From NCBI RefSeq assembly GCF_016722765.1, contig NZ_JAEQND010000010.1, positions 182,001 to 246,000 on the forward strand: a stretch of 64,000 nt of DNA, given 5' to 3'. Positions 57,698 through 64,000 of this stretch are shown piece by piece. Both the position numbers and the translations under genes were made by a program. Every line of letters begins with the position of its first letter. Position 1 is the stretch's first letter. The notes under the pieces were generated by a model. That model was given only the letters and a program-made list of their open reading frames with translations. It was not told where the DNA came from and ran no database searches. This DNA is from Ramlibacter alkalitolerans. GTDB taxonomy: Bacteria > Pseudomonadota > Gammaproteobacteria > Burkholderiales > Burkholderiaceae_C.

Positions 57698-57840
57698 CCA
57701 GCCCGGGCCAGTGTCCGGCTGTGCGACATCAAGGAGGAGGCGCGGGCGCAACGCCAGCACGGGCCACGCGTCTCAACCGCGCCGGGGGACAGTCGCACAG
57801 ACGGACACTGGCCCGGGCTGGTCCGGCGAGAGGGCAACGC
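57698..57840 (+). repeat. family F structured element, copy 2
   Basis: Plus strand: arm CCAGCCCGGGCCAGTGTCCG plus CTGTGCGAC, 64-nt core (57728-57791) of the same start and end as copy 1, then GTCGCACAG and CGGACACTGGCCCGGGCTGG. Flank TGGTCCGGCGAGAGGGCAACGC. The outer stem is a perfect 20-bp pairing whose sequence differs from copy 1. The 103 bases between the copies (57595-57697) and 57841-57881 show nothing I can name. Confidence 0.75.
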
Positions 57841-57881
57841 CGTTCGCTGGCGGTCGGACTCCCGCGGCTCATCTCACGACT

Positions 57882-58862
57882 TCAGAACCCGAACACCTTC
57901 AGCGCATTCCCCGACCGGATCGCCTTCATCTGCGCCTCCGGCAACGCCGCCGTGTTCGCGAAGGCACCCTTCGTGTCGTGCACCCAGTGCGGCCAGTCGG
58001 TGCCGAACATCACGTGCTCGGCGCCCACGATCTCGATCAGGTACTTCAGCGGCCGCGGGTCGTAGGTGATGCTGTCGTAGTAGATGTGGCGCAGGTAGTC
58101 GGTCGGCTTGCGCTTCATCTGCCGGCGCGAGGGCAGCTCCACTTCGTCGCCCTTCTCGAAGCGCCCGACCAGGTACGGCAGCGTGCCGCCGCCGTGCGAG
58201 GCGATGATCTTGAGGTTGGGGTACTGGTCGAAGAAGCCTTCGAAGATCATGCGCGTGATCGCCAGCGTGGTGTCGAACATGAAGCCGACCGACCACGACA
58301 GGTCGAACTTGGTCATGTCCATGAAGTCCACGCCGGGCGGATCGGTGGGGTGCACCAGCACCGGCAGCTTGCGGTCGTCGATCGCCTGCCAGACCGGCGC
58401 GAACATGGGGTCGGTGAGGCTCTTGCCCGCCACGTTGGCCAGCACCATGACGCCGACGGCGCCGTTCGCGCATGCGCGCTCCAGTTCTTCCACCGCGCGC
58501 TGCGGGTACTCCCAGGGCAGCGAGGCGAACCAGCGGATGCGGTCCGGCCAGCGCGATTGCGCATCGGCGACGTTGTCGTTGGCTTCGCGGGCGGCCAGCA
58601 CGCTGACCTCCTCACCGCCCCAGTACACGTTGGGACAGGTAAGCGAGACGACCGAGACGTCGATCTTCGCCTGGTCCATGTGCTGGATGCGCAGCTCCCA
58701 GTCGAAGTGGCCCTTCTGCGGGATCACCACCGGCGTGTTGCCGCGGAACACCTCGCGCTGGCCGTCGGGACGGGTCTGCACGTTGTAGATGCCGCTCTTT
58801 TCCTGCAGCAGCTGCAGCCACTTGTGCGTGAACATGTGGGTGTGGACGTCGATCACCGTCAT
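57882..58862 (-). CDS. amidohydrolase family protein (ACMSD-like decarboxylase/hydrolase)
   Basis: 326 residues from ATG 58862. TIM-barrel amidohydrolase-2: metal motif DVHTHMF at residues 5-11, VLVHPTDPPG, IIASHGGGTLPYLVGRFEKGDE and FGTDWPHW at the end. Members include aminocarboxymuconate-semialdehyde decarboxylase and gamma-resorcylate decarboxylase. 23 bases after the ABC ATPase gene, so last gene of that operon and perhaps acting on the imported compound or its breakdown product. Confidence 0.88.
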   Translation of the reverse strand: MTVIDVHTHMFTHKWLQLLQEKSGIYNVQTRPDGQREVFRGNTPVVIPQKGHFDWELRIQHMDQAKIDVSVVSLTCPNVYWGGEEVSVLAAREANDNVADAQSRWPDRIRWFASLPWEYPQRAVEELERACANGAVGVMVLANVAGKSLTDPMFAPVWQAIDDRKLPVLVHPTDPPGVDFMDMTKFDLSWSVGFMFDTTLAITRMIFEGFFDQYPNLKIIASHGGGTLPYLVGRFEKGDEVELPSRRQMKRKPTDYLRHIYYDSITYDPRPLKYLIEIVGAEHVMFGTDWPHWVHDTKGAFANTAALPEAQMKAIRSGNALKVFGF

Positions 58863-58885
58863 CGGGTACTCCTGTGAAAAGGGGG

Positions 58886-59665
58886 TCAGTGCGTCAGCAC
58901 CTGGCCCAGGAAGGTGCGCAGCCGCGCGCTGCGCGGCCGCTCGAAGAAGTCGGCGGGGCCGGCCATCTCGATGACCTGGCCCTCGTCCATGAAGACGACG
59001 CGATCGGCGACGCGGCGCGCGAAGCCCATCTCGTGGGTGACGATCATCATGGTCATGCCCTCGCCGGCAAGGCTCTCCATGGTCTGCAGCACCTCGTTCA
59101 CCATCTCCGGGTCGAGCGAGGCCGTGGGCTCGTCGAACAGCACCACCTGCGGCCGCGTGCACAGGGCACGGGCGATCGCCACGCGCTGCTGCTGGCCGCC
59201 GGAGAGCTGCGCGGGGTAGCGCTGCGCCAGGTGTTCCAGGCCGACGCGCTGCAGATAGTGCATGGCGCGTTCATGCGCCTCGCGGCGGCCGACGCGCGCG
59301 CCCCAGATCGGGCCGACGGTGCAGTTCTGCAGCGCCGTCATGTGCGGGAACAGGTTGAACTGCTGGAACACCATGCCGACGCGGCGGTTCACCGCCAGCC
59401 GCGCCGCCCGCGTGATCGCGTCGGCGCCGATGGCGATGCCGCACACGTCCAGCCGACCCTGCTGGAACGGTTCGAGCAGGTTCACGGTGCGCACCAGCGT
59501 CGACTTGCCCGAGCCCGAGGGGCCGCAGATCACGATGCGCTCGCCGGCGGCGACCTGCAGGTCGATGTCGCGCAGCGCGTGGTAGGCGCCGTACCACTTG
59601 TTGATGCCGCTCATGCGGACGACGGCGTCGGCGGCCGGGGCGGGGGCGGAAGGGACTGCGTTCAT
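58886..59665 (-). CDS. aapP: polar amino acid ABC transporter ATP-binding protein
   Basis: 259 residues from ATG 59665. Walker A GPSGSGKST near residue 49, Q-loop QFNLFPHMTAL, signature LSGGQQQR, Walker B VVLFDEPTASLDPE, H-loop THEMGFA: very close to GlnQ/AapP ATPases. Start overlaps the upstream permease stop (ATGA). Confidence 0.94.
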   Translation of the reverse strand: MNAVPSAPAPAADAVVRMSGINKWYGAYHALRDIDLQVAAGERIVICGPSGSGKSTLVRTVNLLEPFQQGRLDVCGIAIGADAITRAARLAVNRRVGMVFQQFNLFPHMTALQNCTVGPIWGARVGRREAHERAMHYLQRVGLEHLAQRYPAQLSGGQQQRVAIARALCTRPQVVLFDEPTASLDPEMVNEVLQTMESLAGEGMTMMIVTHEMGFARRVADRVVFMDEGQVIEMAGPADFFERPRSARLRTFLGQVLTH

Positions 59666-60774
59666 CGGGCAGGGTGGCCGTCGTGCGTCTCGAGCCGGCG
59701 GCTGTAGCGGGACAGGCCGTAGCACACGGCCAGGTAGACCAGCGCCAGGAACACCTGGCCGGAAGTGAGGATGTTGGCTTCGCCGCTCCACTCGGGCGAC
59801 TTGGCGCCGTTCTCGATCGCACCCAGCAGGTCGCTCAGGCCGATCACCGACAGCAGCGTGGTTTCCTTGACGATCGCGATCAGGATGTTGACCAGCGCCG
59901 GCACCACCGCGCGCACCGCCTGCGGCAGCACCACCAGCCGCAGCGTCGCGAAGTCGCCCAGGCCCACGGTGGCCGCCGCTTCGAGCTGGCCCGCCCCCAC
60001 GGTCTGCAGGCCGCCACGGAACACTTCGGCGGCCATCGCGGCGTTGAAGAGAGCGAAGGCGACCAGCGCGCGCGTGAACAGGTCGAGGTTCCAGCCCGGG
60101 GGCAGGAACATCGGCAGCAACGTGGCGGCGACGAACAGCACCGCCAGCAGCGGCACGCTGCGCATGCCTTCGACGAAGCCGGCGCACAGCCAACGCAGCA
60201 CCGGCAGCCGCGAGCGGCGGCCCAGCGCGAGCAGCAGCCCCAGCGGCAGCGCGGTGACGAAGGTGACCAGGGTGGCGGCCAGCGTGAGCAGCAGGCCGCC
60301 CCATTGCGTGGCGGGCACCGCCGGCAGCGGTCCGCCGCCCGCGAGCAGCAGCAGGAGCAGGCAGGGCAGCAGCACGAACCCCCACAGCACCGGCCCCGGC
60401 GACGCGCTCGCCGGCCGCCGCACCGCCCAGGCCCAGAAGCCGGCGAACAGCGCGAAGCCCACCCAGGGGCGCCACAGTTGCGCGTCCGGGTAGGGGCCGA
60501 CGATCCAGGTCTTCCAGCGCGCCAGCACGAAGGCCCAGCACGCACCGTCGCTGCCGACGCAGGCTTCGCTGCTCGTGCCGCGCCAATGCGCGTGCAGCAC
60601 GGCCCATTGCAGGAAATGCCAGCCGGCGACGAGCAGGGCCGCCGCCAGCAGCAGCGAGAACACGCCCGTCGGCAGGGAAGGAAACCAGAGCTGCCGCCAG
60701 CGCAAACGCGCGCCGGCCAGCCGGGCCGGTGCGGGCCGCGGCGCCAGGGGCAGGGCGCGCAGGAACTGCGTCAT
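59662..60774 (-). CDS. aapM: polar amino acid ABC transporter permease (AapM-like)
   Basis: 370 residues, eight or so helices. The long N-terminal part with a periplasmic loop (SSEACVGSDGACW) is the AapM-type extension. The HisM-family permease domain includes GLLLTLAATLVTFVTALPLG, EGMRSVPLLAVLF and the EAA loop VGLGDFATLRLVVLPQAVRAVVPAL. Two cysteines in the loop could form a disulfide. Confidence 0.92.
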   Translation of the reverse strand: MTQFLRALPLAPRPAPARLAGARLRWRQLWFPSLPTGVFSLLLAAALLVAGWHFLQWAVLHAHWRGTSSEACVGSDGACWAFVLARWKTWIVGPYPDAQLWRPWVGFALFAGFWAWAVRRPASASPGPVLWGFVLLPCLLLLLLAGGGPLPAVPATQWGGLLLTLAATLVTFVTALPLGLLLALGRRSRLPVLRWLCAGFVEGMRSVPLLAVLFVAATLLPMFLPPGWNLDLFTRALVAFALFNAAMAAEVFRGGLQTVGAGQLEAAATVGLGDFATLRLVVLPQAVRAVVPALVNILIAIVKETTLLSVIGLSDLLGAIENGAKSPEWSGEANILTSGQVFLALVYLAVCYGLSRYSRRLETHDGHPAR

Positions 60775-60778
60775 CGCG

Positions 60779-61771
60779 TCAGCGCGCCTGCCGCCGCAGC
60801 AGCCGGCCGTTGGCCAGGTTCACCGCCAACGCGATCAGCAGGTTGATCACCGCATACAGCAGCAGCACCAGCGTCATGGCCTCCAGCGCCTGGCTGGTCT
60901 GGCTCAGGACGGTGCCGCCGACGATCTGCATGATGTCCGGATAGCCGATGGCCGCCGCCAGCGAGGAGGCCTTGGCCAGCGACTGGTACTGGCCGGCCGC
61001 CGGCGGCAGCGCCAGCCGCAGGGCCTGCGGCAGCACCACCAGCAGCGCCGCGCGCGCGCCGCTGAGGCCGACGCTCGCCGCCGCTTCCGATTGCCCGCGC
61101 GGCACCGACTGGATGCCGGCGCGGAAGATCTCGGCCAGGAAGGCGCTGTTGTAGATCGCCAGTCCCAGCGTCAGCGCCATCAGTTCCGGCAGCAGCACCC
61201 AGCCGCCGCTCACGTTGAGGCCTTCGGCGACGGGGCGTTCGAGGCCCAGGCCTTGCGCGTCCCAGTGCAGCCGCGGCAGGAACAGGCCGCGGTTGTTCAG
61301 GAGGATGTCGCCCACCTGCAGGCTGTCGGCCACGGCCGGCAGCAGCGCCATCGCGGAGAAGTACCAGAAGAAGATCTGCAGCAGCAGCGGGATGTTGCGG
61401 AACACCTCGACCCAGGCGGTGCAGGCACCGCGCAGCAGCGGCTGCGCCGCGAGCCGGCCGAAGGCCACCGCCAGCGCGATCGCGGTGCCGAGCGCCGCGG
61501 CGAGCGCCACCACGATGAGCGTGTTCAGCGCCGCGACCACCACGGCGCGCAGGTAGGTGGAGCCCGGCCCGAAGTCGATCGGCGTCTGCGCGATCTCGAA
61601 ACCGGCCTGCACCTGCAGGAAGCCGAAGCCGCTGGCGATGTGCAGCTGCCGCAGGTTGTGCACGAAGTTAGCCACGCCGGCCCAGGCCAGCCAGGCCACG
61701 GCGGCCAGCAGCAGGACCTGGCCGACGTAGCCCGGCAGCCGTTCGCGCAGAACGGCGCGGGACATCCTCAT
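60779..61771 (-). CDS. aapQ: polar amino acid ABC transporter permease (AapQ-like)
   Basis: 330 residues. GPGSTYLRAVVVAALNTLIVVALAAALGT and VEVFRNIPLLLQIFFWY mark the permease domain; EAA loop GLSGARAALLVVLPQALRLALPPAAGQY. Partner of AapM; 4 bases separate the genes. Confidence 0.92.
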   Translation of the reverse strand: MRMSRAVLRERLPGYVGQVLLLAAVAWLAWAGVANFVHNLRQLHIASGFGFLQVQAGFEIAQTPIDFGPGSTYLRAVVVAALNTLIVVALAAALGTAIALAVAFGRLAAQPLLRGACTAWVEVFRNIPLLLQIFFWYFSAMALLPAVADSLQVGDILLNNRGLFLPRLHWDAQGLGLERPVAEGLNVSGGWVLLPELMALTLGLAIYNSAFLAEIFRAGIQSVPRGQSEAAASVGLSGARAALLVVLPQALRLALPPAAGQYQSLAKASSLAAAIGYPDIMQIVGGTVLSQTSQALEAMTLVLLLYAVINLLIALAVNLANGRLLRRQAR

Positions 61772-61778
61772 CGCGGTG

Positions 61779-62810
61779 TCAGCGCACCGGCACGGCCATC
61801 ATCAGGCCGCCGTTGGCCACCAGCGCATTGCGCCCGCGCTCCAGGCGCAGCGGCGTCTTGGGGCCGACGTTGCGGTCCCACACTTCGCCGTAGTTGCCGA
61901 CCGCCTTGACCGCCTTGTACGCGTAGTCGTTGCCCACGCCCAGCTTGCTGCCGAAGTCGCCGGTCACGCCCAGCAGCCGCTGCACGTCCGGGCTCTCCGA
62001 CTTGAGCATGGCATCGACGTTGCCCTGGTTGATGCCCAGTTCCTCCGCCGCCACCAGCGCATTGAGCGTGAAGCGCACCAGCGCCTCCCAGCGCGGCTGG
62101 CCCTGCGCCACGATGGGGCCGATCGGCTCGTTCGACACGGTCTCGGCCAGCACCTTGAACTCGTCGCGGTTCGGCAGCTTGGCCAGGCGCGCCGCCAGGC
62201 CCGAGCGGTCGTTGATCGCCGCGTCGCAGCGCTTGGCGACGAAGGCGTCCCAGGCCTGTTCCTGCGAGGCGAAGGTGACGATCTTGTACTTCAGCTTGCG
62301 GGCGCGGAAGTAGTCCGCCACGATCAGCTCGGAGGTGCTGCCCTGCGCCGTGCAGATGGTGGCGTTGTTCAGGTCGCCGATCTTGTTGACGCGCGACTTG
62401 GTGGTGACGGCAAAGCCCTGGCCGTCGAAGAACATCACCTTCGGGAATTTCAGCCCGCCGACGTCGCGGCTCTGGGTCCAGGTGAAGCGGTGCGTCAGCA
62501 CGTCCACCGCACCCGAGGGCAGGCTGGCGAAGGCCGTCTTCAGGTCCATCGGCTGCAGCTGGATCTTGCTGTCGTCGCCCAGCGCGGCCGCCGCGATGGC
62601 GCGGCACAGGTCGATGTCGAAGCCGGTGCGCTTGCCCGCGTTGTCCTCGGCGGAGAAGCCGGGGGCCGCCAGCGTCACCCCGCACTTCACCCCGCCGTGC
62701 GACTTGACATCGTCGAGGACGTCGGCACGCGCGGGGCTCGCCAGAGCAGCGAGCGTGACGAGGGCGCAGGCCAGCGGGGCCGCGCCGCAGTGGCGGATCG
62801 GAAAGTTCAT
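61779..62810 (-). CDS. aapJ: polar amino acid ABC transporter substrate-binding protein (AapJ-like)
   Basis: 343 residues from ATG 62810. Signal peptide FPIRHCGAAPLACALVTLAALASPARA. The mature family-3 SBP includes GVKCGVTLAAPGFSAEDNAGKRTGFDIDLCRAIAAAALGD, TWTQSRDVGGLKFPKVMFFDGQGFAV and FGSKLGVGNDYAYKAVKAVGNYGEVWDRN, close to AapJ of the general L-amino acid permease. First gene of aapJ-Q-M-P. Next gene across the gap is divergent. Confidence 0.93.
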   Translation of the reverse strand: MNFPIRHCGAAPLACALVTLAALASPARADVLDDVKSHGGVKCGVTLAAPGFSAEDNAGKRTGFDIDLCRAIAAAALGDDSKIQLQPMDLKTAFASLPSGAVDVLTHRFTWTQSRDVGGLKFPKVMFFDGQGFAVTTKSRVNKIGDLNNATICTAQGSTSELIVADYFRARKLKYKIVTFASQEQAWDAFVAKRCDAAINDRSGLAARLAKLPNRDEFKVLAETVSNEPIGPIVAQGQPRWEALVRFTLNALVAAEELGINQGNVDAMLKSESPDVQRLLGVTGDFGSKLGVGNDYAYKAVKAVGNYGEVWDRNVGPKTPLRLERGRNALVANGGLMMAVPVR

Positions 62811-62909
62811 GCAGGTCTCCGGGAATGCGTTCTGTTGTGCGCGGCAGTGTAGCGGCAGGCACCGGCCGTCCGCATCGGGGCAGACCCCGGCGCAACGCTC
62901 GCCCGCGGC

Positions 62910-62915
62910 GACAAT
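62910..62915 (+). promoter_or_regulatory. candidate -10 box (GACAAT) for the CoA-transferase gene
   Basis: GACAAT ends 6 bases before ATG 62922, with GGCGCC between and no SD. Same layout as dppB, mtnN and proA. Confidence 0.35.
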
Positions 62916-62921
62916 GGCGCC

Positions 62922-64000
62922 ATGCCTGATTCCCCGCTGCCGTATGCCGGCATCCGCGTCGTCGAATTCACCCACATGGTCATGGGGCCGACCTGCGGCA
63001 TGGTGCTGGCGGACCTCGGCGCGGAAGTGATCAAGGTGGAGCCGCCGCAGGGCGACAACACGCGCCGCCTGCTCGGCTCCGGCGCCGGCTTCTTCCCGCT
63101 GTTCAACCGCAACAAGAAGAGCATCGCGCTGGACCTGCAGACCGCCGAGGGCAGGGAGGCGGCGCTGAAGCTGATCGCCACGGCCGACATCGTGAGCGAG
63201 AACTTCAAGCCCGGCACGATGGAGAAGCTGGGCCTCGACTACGCCACCCTGGCGAAGCGCGATCCGCGCATCATCTTCGTCAGCCACAAGGGCTTCCTGC
63301 CGGGCCCCTACGAACACCGCACCGCGCTCGACGAGGTGGTGCAGATGATGGGCGGCCTGGCCTACATGACGGGCCGGCCGGGCGACCCGCTGCGTGCCGG
63401 CACGAGCGTCAACGACATCATGGGCGGCATGTTCGGTGCCATCGGCGCGATGGCGGCACTGGCGCAGCGCGAGCAGACGGGTCGCGGCCAGCAGGTGCAG
63501 AGCGCGCTGTTCGAGAACAACGTGTTCCTGGTGGCGCAGCACATGATGCAGTTCGCCGTCACCGGCAAGCCCGCCGCGCCGATGCCGGCGCGCATCTCCG
63601 CCTGGGCGGTGTACGACGTGTTCACCGTCCGGGGCGGCGACCAGATCTTCCTGGCGGCCGTCAGCGACACCCAGTGGAAGACCTTCTGCCACGCCTTGGC
63701 CTACGCCGACCTGCTGGCCGACGAACGCCTGAGGACCAACAACGACCGCGTCCGCGCCCGCGAGTGGCTGATCCCGGTGCTGCGCGAGCGCCTCGCCTCG
63801 CACAGCGCCGCCGAACTGAGCGACGTGTTCGAGCGACACGGCTTGCCCTTCGCGCCGATCACCCGGCCGCAGGAGCTGTTCGACGATCCGCACCTCAACG
63901 CCACCGGCGGCCTGGCCCCGATGGACTTGCCGGACGGGCGCCAGACCAAGGTCCCGCTGCTGCCCTTCACGGTCGACGGCCACCGGCCCGGCGTGCGCCT
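62922..64000 (+). CDS. CaiB/BaiF (family III) CoA-transferase, truncated by window end
   Basis: 359 residues seen, open past the window edge. Opens MPDSPLPYAGIRVVEFTHMV and shows MGPTCGMVLADLGAEVIKVEPPQGDNTRRL. The catalytic Asp is D165 in AGTSVNDIMGG, aligned with the Asp of formyl-CoA transferase. Moves CoA between acyl groups; substrate unknown. Divergent from aapJ with about 110 bases between. Confidence 0.92.
   Translation, partial: MPDSPLPYAGIRVVEFTHMVMGPTCGMVLADLGAEVIKVEPPQGDNTRRLLGSGAGFFPLFNRNKKSIALDLQTAEGREAALKLIATADIVSENFKPGTMEKLGLDYATLAKRDPRIIFVSHKGFLPGPYEHRTALDEVVQMMGGLAYMTGRPGDPLRAGTSVNDIMGGMFGAIGAMAALAQREQTGRGQQVQSALFENNVFLVAQHMMQFAVTGKPAAPMPARISAWAVYDVFTVRGGDQIFLAAVSDTQWKTFCHALAYADLLADERLRTNNDRVRAREWLIPVLRERLASHSAAELSDVFERHGLPFAPITRPQELFDDPHLNATGGLAPMDLPDGRQTKVPLLPFTVDGHRPGVR

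Noticed and set aside
57457..57840. Family F considered as integron attC sites
   Set aside because: No RYYYAAC/GTTRRRY core sites at the ends, the middle rather than the ends is conserved, and no integrase or cassettes are near.

Overview
The window is a GC-rich chromosomal segment of a betaproteobacterium, most probably Burkholderiales, family Comamonadaceae (Ramlibacter/Variovorax-like). This is inferred from gene content and order: a Bug-type (TctC) solute receptor, the Glu-Cys ligase type of this group beside kup and gshB, hpf-ptsN-hprK, divergent fur/bamE, dapB-exbBD-leuS-lptE, a DUF1631 gene and CaiB/BaiF genes. I see no rRNA, tRNA, CRISPR array, IS element, integrase or prophage gene. 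Nearly all of the window is dense core-type metabolism.

Layout. 0-6.5 kb: end of a Pro/Ala-rich protein, a small carboxylate-catabolism set (class II aldolase, Bug receptor, 2-hydroxyacid dehydrogenase), a NUDIX hydrolase, and an exbB-exbD-exbD-membrane protein operon. 6.6-13.6 kb: a conserved hypothetical, a membrane metallophosphoesterase, the proton-translocating transhydrogenase pntAB, and fadD. 13.7-20.7 kb: a complete peptide ABC transporter (dppB-C-D-F-A order) and mtnN. 20.7-30 kb: a heavy-metal efflux set (czcI-C-B-A) with a divergent exported protein and a convergent TonB-dependent receptor. 30-34.7 kb: corA, two unrecognised small genes, hpf-ptsN-hprK, fur. 34.7-44.5 kb: bamE-dapB-exbB-exbD, leuS-lptE, rocD, holA, proA. 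44.6-49.8 kb: gshA-kup-gshB and a class II amidotransferase. 49.8-57.3 kb (minus strand): MFS transporter, CWC-type small protein, DUF1631 protein, malate synthase G, haloacid dehalogenase-like protein. 57.9-64 kb: an amidohydrolase and a polar amino-acid ABC transporter on the minus strand, and a divergent CaiB/BaiF CoA-transferase running off the window.

The least ordinary part is the intergenic DNA. At least six families of palindromic repeats (called A to F here) sit between the genes. Family A (five copies, about 100-120 bp, arms of AACGCAAAAGCCGCAAA-type units) usually starts within about 30 bases of a stop codon. A family B copy lies in frame inside dppF. Families C and E contribute the stop codons of several genes, and family D encodes the C-terminal tail of holA. 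Family F (57.46-57.84 kb) is two head-to-head copies of a 64-nt conserved core held in long stems whose sequences differ between copies but stay self-complementary. I do not recognise it, and it is the best candidate for something undescribed. Many genes also have an ACAAT-type -10 box only 6-9 bases before the ATG and no Shine-Dalgarno, suggesting leaderless transcripts.
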